A stretch of 64,000 nucleotides of DNA from NCBI GenBank assembly GCA_022845895.1, contig AP025573.1, positions 298,001-362,000 on the forward strand, written 5' to 3'. The stretch comes from Lachnospiraceae bacterium (GTDB lineage: Bacteria; Bacillota; Clostridia; Lachnospirales; Lachnospiraceae). Of the stretch, positions 41,693-50,890 are shown one piece after another (position 1 is the stretch's first letter; every line of letters starts with the position of its first letter). The position numbers and the translations under genes were made by a program. The notes beneath the pieces were generated by a model. The model was not told the origin of the DNA, searched no databases, and saw nothing but the letters and a program-made list of their open reading frames with translations.

Positions 41693-44512
41693 ATGATATA
41701 TAGATTAAAAGCGGCTTTGATAAAATGTGGTGCATTGATACTCGGCCTGACCGTAATGCTTGCCGCTGCTTCTGTGCCCCATAGCCGTGCGCTGGCGGAT
41801 GAGCCGGAAGAGGGGCGCGTCCTGAAGGTGGTATTTTCAGAGGTGCCGGGATTTACAGAATTGGATGAAGACGGTACGAGGCACGGCATTGTCGTAGACT
41901 ATCTGAATGAGATTGCCAAGTATACCGGATGGGAATATGAGTACATAGACTTGGACAGCGAGACTTTGGTGGATGAGTTCCTGCAGGGCGGCTATGACTT
42001 GATGGGCGGAACCTTTTATCAGGAAGAGCTGGAGCAGTATTTTGCATACCCTGACTATAATACAGGATACAGCAAGTCAGTCCTGCTGGCACGCCGGGAT
42101 GATGACAGCATACGGTCGTTCGACTGGAAGAGCATGTCCGGCAAGACGATCGGCGTATACGAACGTGCCAAGGAAAATACGCGGCGGCTGAAGGTTTTTC
42201 TGGACAGTAACGGGATTGACTGTACGTTGAAGACATATACAGCGGACCAGATGAAGGACGGGAACCTATATTCCTATCTGGAAAGCAAAGAGGTAGATAT
42301 GCTTCTCGGGAATTCCGGAGGTGACGCAAATGTGTTCCGCGTGGTTGCGGAGTTTGACTCACAGCCTCACTATATCGTTACGACCCCCGACAGGCAGGAC
42401 GTTCTTGAAGGCCTCAATATGGCCATGGAGAAGATCGTAGATTCCAATCCGCATTTTGCGCAGGAGCGGTATGATGCTAATGTTCAGGACAGCAGCACCG
42501 CAAGCATCGCCCTGAATCAGGAAGAAAAGGACTATATTGCAGAGAAAAAGACGGTATCTGTGGCCGTGCTGAAGAACTGGCATCCTCTGTACTGCATGGA
42601 GACGGAGAGCGACCTGCATAACGGGATTATATCAGATATGCTTACAGAGGTCAGCAGTTTTACAGGGCTGGAATTCACATATCACTATGCGGACAGTTAC
42701 GCGGATGCTCTGAAGATGGTGCAGGAAGGAAAGGCAGACATGCTGGGGGCATATCTTGGAACAGACGAGGAGGGCGCAAGGCAGGAACTGGCGCTTACGA
42801 AGCCATATGTGGACTTGAATGATATCATAGTGAGGAATAAGTCCGTGAGCTATCCGTCGGACGGACTGACAGGCGGAGTGCTGGAGGGCAGGGAGCTGCC
42901 GGGAGAAATAAAAGCCTCGGAAGTAAAGTATTACAAAAGCGCGACAGAAGCACTCAGGGCAGTGGACCGGGGCGAGGCAGATTTTTATTACGGGGTTTCC
43001 GCCGTCATGGAGCAGGAGATACAGAACTACCGGTTTTCAAACGTAGTTCCAAACACGCTTATCAACGACAGGAATGACATAAGCTTTGCGATAGCAAGAC
43101 CTGCCGAAGGACAGCTGCTTACGATTATGAACAAAGCGATTAACAGCTTGAGCGCTGAACAGAAAGATACGCTGGCTAACCAGAATATGATTTCTACTGG
43201 CACGGGAAGTCTGACGCTCGTTGAGATGATTTATGCCAATCCGTTTATGTTTATCGTAATCTGCGGTGGTGTATTTCTTCTGGTCGTGGTACTGATTCTC
43301 GTGATGGCACGTTCCCGCATACATTCGGCAAGGATGCAGAGCAGCCTTGCCAAGGCAGAAGAGGAGAGCCGTGCCAAGGGTGAGTTCCTGTCCAGGATGA
43401 GTCACGAGATACGTACGCCGATGAACGCCATAGTAGGCCTTAGCGACCTGACATGTATGATAGATGATGTGCCAGAAAGCGTAAGGGAGAACCTGTCTAA
43501 GATTCGCTCTTCCTCCCGCTATCTGCTCGGGCTGATCAGTGATATACTGGACATGAGCAGAATTGAGCAGGGAATGATGACAGTTGACAGCGAGCCGTTT
43601 TACATGGATCAGGTCATGAATGAGGTTGAGAGCATGATGACAGCAGAAGCCGGGCGGCAGAGGCTGGACTTTAGGATGAAACTGAAGATGCAGGATGACA
43701 AGCGGCTTGTTGGGGATGCGGTCCGGCTGAAGCAGGTGATGATGAACCTGATATCCAATGCGTTCAAATTTACACCCGCCGGAGGCCACGTTCAGGTCGA
43801 CATAGCCGAGGAGGAGTCATCCACCGGCAAGGCGGTATTTTCGTTCAAGGTTGCCGATGACGGCATCGGGATATCCGAAAAAGACCAGAAGCGAATCTTC
43901 GAGTCGTTTGAACAAGTAGGAACAAATTATACGAAGAGCCAGGGGACCGGGCTTGGACTTGCCATAAGCAGAAACATCGTAGAACTCATGGGAGGGGAGC
44001 TGGATCTGACTAGTGAACCAGAGAAAGGAAGTGTATTCTATTTTACGGTAGCATTTCCTATTGACATGGAAGAGGGTGGCGTCAGGATAGAACAGCCGGA
44101 AGATATGCCGTTGGGCTATCTGAAAGGCACGCATATCCTTCTGGCAGAGGACAATGACCTGAATGCGGAGATTGCCATAGAATTGCTGGAGATGCAGGAA
44201 GCATCCGTACACCGTGCAGAGAACGGCAAGGCCGCGGTAGAGATATTCGAGAGCAGCAAGCCCGGAGAGTTCCAAGCGATACTGATGGATATACAGATGC
44301 CGGTGATGGACGGACTGGAAGCATGCCGCACGATACGCAGGCTGAAGCGGAAAGACGCCGCTGATATCCCGATTATTGCGATGACGGCAAATACGTTCAA
44401 GGAAGACGTGGACCTGGCAACGGAAGCAGGTATGGATGGATTTGTGACGAAACCGGTTGACGTACAGTACCTGTACCAGATCTTGCGTAAGGTAATCAGA
44501 AGACAGGCTTAG
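41693..44512 (+). CDS. Hybrid sensor kinase with two solute-binding domains (BvgS-like)
   Basis: 939 residues from the ATG at 41693 (AAGGAG 6 bp upstream). A signal/anchor is followed by two tandem SBP_bac_3 domains (about residues 40-255 and 275-500), a membrane segment (FMFIVICGGVFLLVVVLILV), HisKA with FLSRMSHEIRTPMNAIVGL, HATPase (NLISNAFKFTPAGG, DDGIGISEKD, GTGLGLAISRN) and a receiver domain with the phospho-Asp in ILMDIQMPVMDGLEA and the Lys in GFVTKPVD. No HPt domain is fused, so a separate HPt such as 49522-49872 is expected. It probably senses an amino acid or similar small solute outside the cell. Confidence 0.93.
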   Translation: MIYRLKAALIKCGALILGLTVMLAAASVPHSRALADEPEEGRVLKVVFSEVPGFTELDEDGTRHGIVVDYLNEIAKYTGWEYEYIDLDSETLVDEFLQGGYDLMGGTFYQEELEQYFAYPDYNTGYSKSVLLARRDDDSIRSFDWKSMSGKTIGVYERAKENTRRLKVFLDSNGIDCTLKTYTADQMKDGNLYSYLESKEVDMLLGNSGGDANVFRVVAEFDSQPHYIVTTPDRQDVLEGLNMAMEKIVDSNPHFAQERYDANVQDSSTASIALNQEEKDYIAEKKTVSVAVLKNWHPLYCMETESDLHNGIISDMLTEVSSFTGLEFTYHYADSYADALKMVQEGKADMLGAYLGTDEEGARQELALTKPYVDLNDIIVRNKSVSYPSDGLTGGVLEGRELPGEIKASEVKYYKSATEALRAVDRGEADFYYGVSAVMEQEIQNYRFSNVVPNTLINDRNDISFAIARPAEGQLLTIMNKAINSLSAEQKDTLANQNMISTGTGSLTLVEMIYANPFMFIVICGGVFLLVVVLILVMARSRIHSARMQSSLAKAEEESRAKGEFLSRMSHEIRTPMNAIVGLSDLTCMIDDVPESVRENLSKIRSSSRYLLGLISDILDMSRIEQGMMTVDSEPFYMDQVMNEVESMMTAEAGRQRLDFRMKLKMQDDKRLVGDAVRLKQVMMNLISNAFKFTPAGGHVQVDIAEEESSTGKAVFSFKVADDGIGISEKDQKRIFESFEQVGTNYTKSQGTGLGLAISRNIVELMGGELDLTSEPEKGSVFYFTVAFPIDMEEGGVRIEQPEDMPLGYLKGTHILLAEDNDLNAEIAIELLEMQEASVHRAENGKAAVEIFESSKPGEFQAILMDIQMPVMDGLEACRTIRRLKRKDAADIPIIAMTANTFKEDVDLATEAGMDGFVTKPVDVQYLYQILRKVIRRQA

Positions 44513-44635
44513 GAGAAGTGCAGCAATCACGTATCCGCAGGACTGGTTTTATGACGAAAAGGAGAGATTCTGCACTTCCCGGTGGACAATTATTTTTATG
44601 AAGGGAAGAGGATGCGGTATTTCTTGGAGAGCCTG

Positions 44636-46333
44636 TCACGAAGCTACTCGACATTGCGGAGCTGCATCAGGAGCGGTGCCCCGGTTCAAATCCCGGGGCA
44701 TCGCTCCGTTCTGCGCCAGCTTTTCTTCCAGCAGATATGCCTGTATCACAAGATGATAGTATAGCTGGGGATCACTCTGGCCGGTACGGTTTATCTCTGC
44801 CAGCAGTTTGGAAGACGTCTCATACTTTTTCCAGAGATGCCCGGTCGCCATCTTCCTCGTATACGGAAGGAGAAGACAGTTGACTGCGAATGCCAACGCT
44901 ACCCCTGCCAAGATATAGCCAAGCCTGATGAGGAAGATATGACCGACGGCCTGCACACCGAATGCGTCCATAAACACGGCACCGCCCAACGCTCCCACGG
45001 TAGAGCAGGCAAAGGTCAGGGCGTAGTCTGTGAAGTAGAATGATATATAGCCGGACAGCATCATGGCAGCGGTACGGCCGGCGGCAGAGGGGACGAGGGA
45101 ATAGATGGCTACGGATACGAGACCCCCTGCAAGCGTGGCGGCGAGCCGCTTTTTCATCTTGGCTGGTACGTCATCTGCATAGGGCAGAGAGACGGAGGCA
45201 AGCGTAAACATAAGCCAGCGCCCGTGCGGGAGGGGACAGAACTGGACAAGCAGTGCGGCACAGGATAGAAGCAGTGCGGTTCTCACGGCATAGACAGCAC
45301 GGACAGGACTCAGATCCAGGGCGGCCTGCAGCCGCACCTTTACGGACAGGGCTGTCCTGTGGTAATGGGATTTGCGCTGAGGATCTGCCATATGGAGCAG
45401 CCGGTCACGGATGTAGAGAAGCGCCCCGCAGAACTGTTCAGATGATTGGCCGGAACCAGGTGGGGACACGCGGCAGAAGTCTGCCGTAGGCAGCTTTTCA
45501 GATTCACGGCAGATAAAGGCGCGGAACATCTCCAGGACAGCTTCGGTGTGACAGAGCAGATCCCTGTCCGGAACAGACAGGCTGGTTGGCAGCTCCCTGA
45601 CAAGAAGCAGGAGCTGTTCCAGTCCGCGCCCGGCGGCAATCATAGAAAATGCAGCGTCGGATACGCACAGAACCCGCCTGCGGCGCTCATATACCATCTG
45701 GCTTAAGCGGCTGAGGCTGCGGTGCATGTCAGAGGGGGAGGGGTTCTCCGAAGCTTCTCTGTTCTTATGCGCTATCAGAAGGAGAATGTCGTCTATCATA
45801 TCGGCCAGGACATCTCTGGCTGTCTCAGCGGCTCTGTCTCGTCCCATGAACCACTGATATAAGATGATGGAGACTGCTCCCGCCAGCATGCCGAGCAGCC
45901 GGCGTGGAAGCTGTCCGGCATCTGCCGGAGAGATGTATACGAGGAACAGATAGGACAATATATACGGAAAGTACATATGATTTGAATATTCATACGTATA
46001 TGCGTACAAAATTAGTAAAATTGTGATAAAATTAACTGCAAAAGACAGAGGCGCAGACAGTGTAACCACAAGGAAAGCGGCAGCCGCCATCCAGACAAGT
46101 ACGGCAGCCTGGATAAGCAGATGTCTGATTGGTGCGGCCGTCAGGTCCCGTACCATGGATGCGGACATCATAATCGTAAAAATGACACCTACGATAGAGT
46201 TTTCCGGGCCGAATACGAATTGAAATATATTTACGTAAGCAATTATAAAAAGGAAGTTTAATGTACTGGAACGAACCTTTTCTTTCGTTATCCGGGGCAT
46301 ATTCCATTTTTTTGTAGTCATCAGCTGCAGCAT
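44636..46333 (-). CDS. FUSC-family membrane protein (aromatic acid exporter-like)
   Basis: 565 residues: an N-terminal set of about six membrane segments (residues 20-170), a soluble helical middle (about 180-340), and a second membrane set (about 350-490, with LLSCAALLVQFCPLPHGRW), which is the YccS/AaeB/FUSC layout. Members export aromatic acids or other small organics. The gene diverges from a MarR regulator over a shared 140-bp promoter region, the standard arrangement for a ligand-induced efflux system. AAGGAG overlaps the first possible ATG; the second ATG, at 46321, is an alternative start. Confidence 0.82.
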   Translation of the reverse strand: MLQLMTTKKWNMPRITKEKVRSSTLNFLFIIAYVNIFQFVFGPENSIVGVIFTIMMSASMVRDLTAAPIRHLLIQAAVLVWMAAAAFLVVTLSAPLSFAVNFITILLILYAYTYEYSNHMYFPYILSYLFLVYISPADAGQLPRRLLGMLAGAVSIILYQWFMGRDRAAETARDVLADMIDDILLLIAHKNREASENPSPSDMHRSLSRLSQMVYERRRRVLCVSDAAFSMIAAGRGLEQLLLLVRELPTSLSVPDRDLLCHTEAVLEMFRAFICRESEKLPTADFCRVSPPGSGQSSEQFCGALLYIRDRLLHMADPQRKSHYHRTALSVKVRLQAALDLSPVRAVYAVRTALLLSCAALLVQFCPLPHGRWLMFTLASVSLPYADDVPAKMKKRLAATLAGGLVSVAIYSLVPSAAGRTAAMMLSGYISFYFTDYALTFACSTVGALGGAVFMDAFGVQAVGHIFLIRLGYILAGVALAFAVNCLLLPYTRKMATGHLWKKYETSSKLLAEINRTGQSDPQLYYHLVIQAYLLEEKLAQNGAMPRDLNRGTAPDAAPQCRVAS

Positions 46334-46369
46334 CTCCTTTCAGCTTGAAATAAATGGCTGTACATTGTA

Positions 46370-46387
46370 TTATTATATGAATAATAA
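46370..46387. promoter_or_regulatory. Candidate MarR operator
   Basis: TTATTAT-ATGA-ATAATAA is a perfect 18-bp inverted repeat in the AT-rich gap between the divergent FUSC and MarR genes. Its size and position match MarR-type operators. Binding by the adjacent regulator is inference. Confidence 0.45.
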
Positions 46388-46474
46388 AATATACATGATA
46401 GTCATACTTTATTTACTAATATACAAGAGTAAAGAATAACATTTTTAAATTCATTTGTCAATAAGGAGAAAAAG

Positions 46475-46921
46475 ATGGAATCAGAAAAAATGTCGGAGAA
46501 ATTTGTCCAGAATCTGCTTCTTGTACTGCCTGACTGGCATGCGAAGCTCGTACGCCCGTTCAAGGATTCCCTGAGCGGGGAGATGAGCCTGGAGACCTAT
46601 TACTGCCTGGAGACGCTTAGAGTATGCGGGGCTGTTACGATGACGGAGCTTGCACGTCGTCTTAAGGTGCCGAAGCAGCAGGTGACGAAATTGATCGATA
46701 AGCTGAGCGGGCATCAGTTTATAGAGCGAATATATAAAGAAGACGACCGGAGGGCGGTCTGGATAAAGCTTACGCCCACGGCCGTCTCTTATCTGGACGG
46801 ATACTATCTGAAGAACAGAGCCTTTATATCGTCGTTGGACGAGCAGCTTACAGAAGAGGAACTTAAGCGGCTCAACCGTGCTGTCGCAGACCTTGGTGAG
46901 ATTCTGCCCCGGCTCAGCTAG
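46475..46921 (+). CDS. MarR-family transcriptional regulator
   Basis: 148 residues. The winged helix-turn-helix is visible in LRVCGAVTMTELARRLKVPK, then QVTKLIDKLSGHQFIERIYK, with the wing EDDRRAVWIKLT. Long helices on either side would form the dimer and ligand pocket. The start follows AAGGAG. It reads away from the FUSC exporter and probably represses it and itself until an aromatic or phenolic ligand binds. Confidence 0.9.
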   Translation: MESEKMSEKFVQNLLLVLPDWHAKLVRPFKDSLSGEMSLETYYCLETLRVCGAVTMTELARRLKVPKQQVTKLIDKLSGHQFIERIYKEDDRRAVWIKLTPTAVSYLDGYYLKNRAFISSLDEQLTEEELKRLNRAVADLGEILPRLS

Positions 46922-46935
46922 CCGCAAGCAGCCTT

Positions 46936-48723
46936 TTAAGACATGAGATAATAGGCAGCGCTGAAAGGAGCCAGGTCCAGCTGGATACAGCCGTCTTCCG
47001 GCATGAGGGACGCTTCGTCGCAAGATTCATTTCCACCGTACGATTCAAAATCGCTGGAGAGCAGGAGCTCGATTCGGGCAGCGCCGGCTGCGGGAAGGAG
47101 ATATTCCTTCTGTAGTTCATCTGAGAAGTTGAATACGGCCAGGATCCTTTCTCTCCCATCTGTCCGCTCAAATGCATATATACAGCGTTCCTCCCGGGCA
47201 CAGTCTATCCAGGAGAATCCGTTCTGGTCATAATCCATGGCATATAATGCAGGGTGGGACAGGTAGATTCGGTTGAGCTCTTTCATAAAGCGGTAGTATG
47301 CATCATGGATTGGATATGCCAGGACATCCCAGTCCTGTTCCCGTTTTTCATCCCATTCCCTGAGCTGGCCGAATTCATTTCCCATAAAGTTAAGCTTCTT
47401 GCCGGGATGGGCGTACATATACATATATAATGCCCTTGCCTGGGGGAATTTGTCGTCGTAGCTTCCGCTCATTTTCTGGAGGATGGTGGCCTTGCCGTGT
47501 ACGACTTCGTCGTGGGACAGCGGAAGAAGGAAGGCATCACAGTAGTAGTAATGCATGGAAAAGGTGAGCTTGTGGTAGTCACGGCTTCTGTACTGCGGCG
47601 CGGTGCGGAAGTATTCCAGCGTATCGTTCATCCATCCCATGTCCCATTTGTAGTCAAACCCGAGGCCGCCGTCCTCCGTCCTCTTTGTCACGCCCGGATA
47701 GGATGAGGAATCTTCCGCACACAGTATTGCGGAAGGGTGCCGTTCTTTCAGGCCCCGATTCATGTCCCGGATGAATTCTACGCCGGTCTTATTCACGCCC
47801 CGTGAGGCATCTCCCTGCCAGTAGATGATATTGCTTATGGCATCCATGCGTATGCCGTCGGCGTGATATTCTGTCAGCCAGTAGTTGGCGGCGGACTGGA
47901 GGAAGCTTCTCACTTCTCCACGGGAGTGCATGAAGTTACAGCTGCCCCATTCGCTGCGTCCTATGTCCACATGCGGGTATTCATACAGGCTTGTGCCATC
48001 ATACCGGGCGAGGGCGTACCCGTCTACGGCGAAATGGACCGGGACGAAGTCGAGGATGACGCCGATGTCGTTCTGATGACAGAGGTCGATGAATGCCATG
48101 AGCTCCTGCGCTGTGCCGTAACGTGAAGTCGGGCTGAAGAATCCGGTGTTCTGGTATCCCCATGACTTATCGCATGGGTGCTCGCTCAATGGCATGATTT
48201 CAACGTAATTATAGTGGCATTCTTTCAGATATGGAATAAGTAGCTCCGCCATCGCAGTGTAAGAATACCAGTCGTCTTCTTTGCCGGAAGGCTTTTTCCA
48301 GGAACCAAAATGCATTTCATATATATTGAGCGGCTTTGATCTGCAGTCTGTCCGCCTTGACATCCATCGGGAATCGTGAAAGCAGTAGCTGTCCAGGTTC
48401 CGGATGATGGACGCGCTGGCCGGGCGGAGCTCCATGCCGAATCCATAGGGGTCGCAGTGGTCGACGTATGTTCCGTCCTTGCGGCAGATCCGGTATTTGT
48501 ACATCATGCCGGGTGTGGCATCCGGTACATGACATTCCCAGAAGTTGCCGTCATATACCCGGTTCATGCCATATTCCGTCCATCCGTTAAATTCCCCAAT
48601 CAGGCTGATGTCCTTTGCCGCCGGCGCGAAGGTGCGGAAGGTGACACCTCCATGTTCAGGGTGTGCGCCCAGATACTTATACGCGTCAAATATTTTCCCG
48701 GTATAAAATCCATAGTAATCCAT
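46936..48723 (-). CDS. glgB: 1,4-alpha-glucan branching enzyme
   Basis: 595 residues from the ATG at 48723 (AGGAGG upstream); the frame runs on to 48906 but that part is the promoter. A CBM48 domain (GGVTFRTFAPAAKDISLIGE) precedes the GH13 barrel with DFVPVHF, the nucleophile Asp in GIRMDAISN, the acid/base Glu in LCAEDSSSYPG and PLSHDEVVHGK. The first N-terminal module of long GlgBs is absent, as in many Firmicutes. It introduces alpha-1,6 branches in glycogen. No glgC, glgA or glgP is adjacent, though malQ (55703-57214) is nearby. Confidence 0.93.
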   Translation of the reverse strand: MDYYGFYTGKIFDAYKYLGAHPEHGGVTFRTFAPAAKDISLIGEFNGWTEYGMNRVYDGNFWECHVPDATPGMMYKYRICRKDGTYVDHCDPYGFGMELRPASASIIRNLDSYCFHDSRWMSRRTDCRSKPLNIYEMHFGSWKKPSGKEDDWYSYTAMAELLIPYLKECHYNYVEIMPLSEHPCDKSWGYQNTGFFSPTSRYGTAQELMAFIDLCHQNDIGVILDFVPVHFAVDGYALARYDGTSLYEYPHVDIGRSEWGSCNFMHSRGEVRSFLQSAANYWLTEYHADGIRMDAISNIIYWQGDASRGVNKTGVEFIRDMNRGLKERHPSAILCAEDSSSYPGVTKRTEDGGLGFDYKWDMGWMNDTLEYFRTAPQYRSRDYHKLTFSMHYYYCDAFLLPLSHDEVVHGKATILQKMSGSYDDKFPQARALYMYMYAHPGKKLNFMGNEFGQLREWDEKREQDWDVLAYPIHDAYYRFMKELNRIYLSHPALYAMDYDQNGFSWIDCAREERCIYAFERTDGRERILAVFNFSDELQKEYLLPAAGAARIELLLSSDFESYGGNESCDEASLMPEDGCIQLDLAPFSAAYYLMS

Positions 48724-48784
48724 CTTCTCTCCTCCTGTATAAATCATGGCCTGTCGTATATATCTGCTATAAATAATAGACAGC

Positions 48785-48870
48785 AGTCGTTTATCGCGTT
48801 TATAATGATTATACAGACAGACATGCCAGGTATCCACCATCGTTAGAGGATAACAGTCGGATAAACGACT
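48785..48870. promoter_or_regulatory. Dyad-symmetric candidate operator between glgB and the TetR gene
   Basis: AGTCGTTTATC (48785-48795) is the exact reverse complement of GATAAACGACT (48860-48870), 64 bp apart. The second copy also forms its own palindrome, AGTCG-GATAAA-CGACT (48855-48870). The pair spans the divergent promoter region and could be bound by the TetR-type regulator. Confidence 0.45.
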
Positions 48871-48906
48871 ATCGGGAAGATCAGTTGGATAAAGAGGAGG
48901 ATTCAT

Positions 48907-49449
48907 ATGGACTTACGGATAGAAAAGACAGAAAAGAGTATAAAAAATGCATTTATAGAACTACGGGCGCGAAAGCCGCTGGAAAAGATTACGGTAAAGG
49001 AGCTCTGCAGTATTGCACGGATTAACAAGTCTACCTTCTACTCCCACTACAGGGACATCTACGATCTGTCTGACGCTATGGAGGCGGAGATTGTCGAGGC
49101 GGTGACGAACAGCATCTCCCACCCCGAGTACATCATAGAGAATCCGGCGGCATTTACGCAGGAGCTGTTTGTGGCATATCTATCCCAGAGTTCTCTGACA
49201 GACACGGTATTCTCCGGGAGCGAGAGCAGCCATCTCGCATCCAGGATCGAGGACAGCGTGAAGAAGCTGCTGTTTGAAAAGCATCCGGGCCTCCGGGAAG
49301 ATATGGTCCTGAACATCGTGCTCAGCTACTGTATCCAGGGGGCATATCATGCGTTCCGGGGAAACAGCCGGTATGATGCTGACAAGAAGATTGCGGTCAT
49401 AAGCAGTATAACGGAAAACATCAGGCCGCTCCTTGAAGATTATGAATAA
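48907..49449 (+). CDS. TetR/AcrR-family transcriptional regulator
   Basis: 180 residues. The N-terminal helix-turn-helix is KITVKELCSIARINKSTFYS with HYRDIYDL, and the C-terminal part resembles the TetR_C_7/DhaS-like type (AFTQELFVAYL). GAGGAGG precedes the ATG. It is divergent from glgB, and the inverted repeats in the shared gap suggest autoregulation and perhaps control of glgB. The inducing ligand is unknown. Confidence 0.85.
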   Translation: MDLRIEKTEKSIKNAFIELRARKPLEKITVKELCSIARINKSTFYSHYRDIYDLSDAMEAEIVEAVTNSISHPEYIIENPAAFTQELFVAYLSQSSLTDTVFSGSESSHLASRIEDSVKKLLFEKHPGLREDMVLNIVLSYCIQGAYHAFRGNSRYDADKKIAVISSITENIRPLLEDYE

Positions 49450-49521
49450 AGAGTATATTTTTTAATAGATTCATGCTATACTTAGAGCTATAACCTGGAA
49501 GATTCATAAAAGGAGATTGCT

Positions 49522-49872
49522 ATGGAGTTTATAGATGTACTTATAAAGATGGAGATTGATCCACAGGAGACAATCCGCAGATTCTGCCAGAACGAGTCTA
49601 TGCTTAAGAAGTATCTGCTCAGGTTCCGGGATGAAGCCACATATCCGAACTTAAAAAGAGCGATAGAAGAGAAAGACTATAAAGAGATCGAGACGTGTGC
49701 ACATACGTTGAAGGGGCTGTCTGCCAATCTGGGTATGAATAATCTGAGCAGTAGATGTGCTCATATTGTGGATGCAGTAAGAAATAATACATACGATAAT
49801 CTGGATGAGCTGTTTGCGAAGGTGGAAGTAGAGTATGACCGGCTGACCGAATGTCTGAAAGAACTGGAGTAA
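49522..49872 (+). CDS. Stand-alone histidine phosphotransfer (HPt) protein
   Basis: 116 residues, helical, with the phospho-accepting histidine in ETCAHTLKGLSANLGM and a second helix NNLSSRCAHIVDAV. HPt proteins pass phosphate between the receiver domain of a hybrid kinase and a final response regulator. None of the genes next to it is a kinase, but the hybrid kinase at 41693-44512 has a receiver and no HPt and is the nearest candidate partner. AAAAGGAG precedes the start. Confidence 0.88.
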   Translation: MEFIDVLIKMEIDPQETIRRFCQNESMLKKYLLRFRDEATYPNLKRAIEEKDYKEIETCAHTLKGLSANLGMNNLSSRCAHIVDAVRNNTYDNLDELFAKVEVEYDRLTECLKELE

Positions 49873-49932
49873 AGCCGCCGGGGCGGGCAGTGCCAACTGG
49901 CATCCCGCTGCGGCCTGAAGCAGAGGAATATA

Positions 49933-49970
49933 AAAAGGAAGCTTTGCGTATTTTTACAGAGCTTCCTTTT
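49933..49970. terminator. Bidirectional terminator after the HPt gene
   Basis: AAAAGGAAGCT (49933-49943) pairs with AGCTTCCTTTT (49960-49970). A-run and T-run flanks allow use by both the HPt gene and the leftward HAD gene. Confidence 0.85.
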
Positions 49971-50011
49971 GTGCGTCTATAAGCAAAACAGAACTTGATG
50001 GCAGCATTTGG

Positions 50012-50830
50012 CTAATCCATCATGAACTTCTCTATCACATGGAGCACGCCATCCTCGTCGTTCGACTTCGTAATGTAGTCGGCCTTCTCCAGCACGAGAG
50101 GCTGAGCGTTGGCCATGGCCACTCCCAGACCGGCGGTCTCTATCATGGTCACATCGTTATAGCCGTCCCCGCAGCAGACCATCTCATCCGCGGTCAGGCC
50201 GATGCTTGTCAGCAGCCGGAGCAGAGAGTGGGCCTTGTCGATGCCCGGAGGCATGATCTCCAGAAAGAACGGGTCAGACAGATAGATATAGAGGTAAGAG
50301 CGGAAGCGTTCCGTGACCTCTGCCTTTACCTCCTGTATCACGTCAGGCTCCCCGGTAACGAGGAACTTGTTCGCAGGAGCAGTAATATGGGACGGAAAAT
50401 CATCCACGGATACGAGAGGCATATGGTTGATACGGGATTCCAGCTCGCTGTACTTGTTCGTGCTGCCACCCGACAGCAGCACGTCAGAGGTATAGCCTAC
50501 GATATCAACACCCCGGTTCCGGTACTTGTCCACGATATCAAACAGAGGCGCGACAATATCCATAGGAAGCGTCTTGTTATAGATGACTTCCCGGCTTCTG
50601 CAGTCCGTTATCCGGCCGCCGTTGTAAGACAAGATATAACTGCCGTAGCGGTCCAGGCTGAGCTGGCCGGCCAGCGGCAGCACGCCCTGCGTAGGACGTC
50701 CACTTGCGAGCACCACCTTCTTGCCCTGCTCCTGAATATGAATCAATGCCTCAAGCGTCGGCCTGGAAACCTCCTTCTTAGAGTTGGTCAGGGTGCCATC
50801 CAAATCCAATGCTAATATCTGATAATTCAT
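50012..50830 (-). CDS. Cof-type HAD-IIB phosphatase
   Basis: 272 residues. HAD motif I is LDLDGTLTNSKKE, motif II VLASGRP, and the C-terminal motifs III/IV are GIDKAHSLLRLL and CCGDGYNDVTMIETAG. The large C2B cap lies in between. Such enzymes hydrolyse sugar phosphates or phosphorylated cofactors such as FMN or PLP; the substrate is not predictable. It is last in the leftward run pncB-ddl-murF-HAD, separated from murF by a palindrome. Confidence 0.9.
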   Translation of the reverse strand: MNYQILALDLDGTLTNSKKEVSRPTLEALIHIQEQGKKVVLASGRPTQGVLPLAGQLSLDRYGSYILSYNGGRITDCRSREVIYNKTLPMDIVAPLFDIVDKYRNRGVDIVGYTSDVLLSGGSTNKYSELESRINHMPLVSVDDFPSHITAPANKFLVTGEPDVIQEVKAEVTERFRSYLYIYLSDPFFLEIMPPGIDKAHSLLRLLTSIGLTADEMVCCGDGYNDVTMIETAGLGVAMANAQPLVLEKADYITKSNDEDGVLHVIEKFMMD

Positions 50831-50851
50831 GCGTAACTCCTTTAATTTTGA

Positions 50852-50890
50852 AGGGGGTCAGACCCCTTGTGCAACAGGGGTCTGACCCCT
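50852..50890. repeat. REP-like double palindrome at the murF stop codon
   Basis: AGGGGGTCAGACCCCT (50852-50867) and AGGGGTCTGACCCCT (50876-50890) are reverse complements, and each is itself palindromic (GGGGTC-A/T-GACCCC), around the 8-bp spacer TGTGCAAC. The right arm ends inside the murF stop codon. It differs in sequence from the elements at 14.3 and 26.6 kb but occupies the same kind of place. Confidence 0.7.

Noticed and set aside
44515-44578. Inverted repeat GAAGTGCAG / CTGCACTTC after the hybrid kinase gene
   Set aside because: The arms are 46 bp apart with no T-run, so it is a weak terminator candidate at best.
44670-44707. tRNA T-arm-like hairpin (loop GGTTCAAATCC) near the end of the FUSC gene
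   Set aside because: The 15-bp stem is strong, but no acceptor, D-arm or anticodon arm lies beside it, and it is in frame in an intact coding sequence. It may be a transcript-end hairpin or chance; no attachment-site partner was seen.
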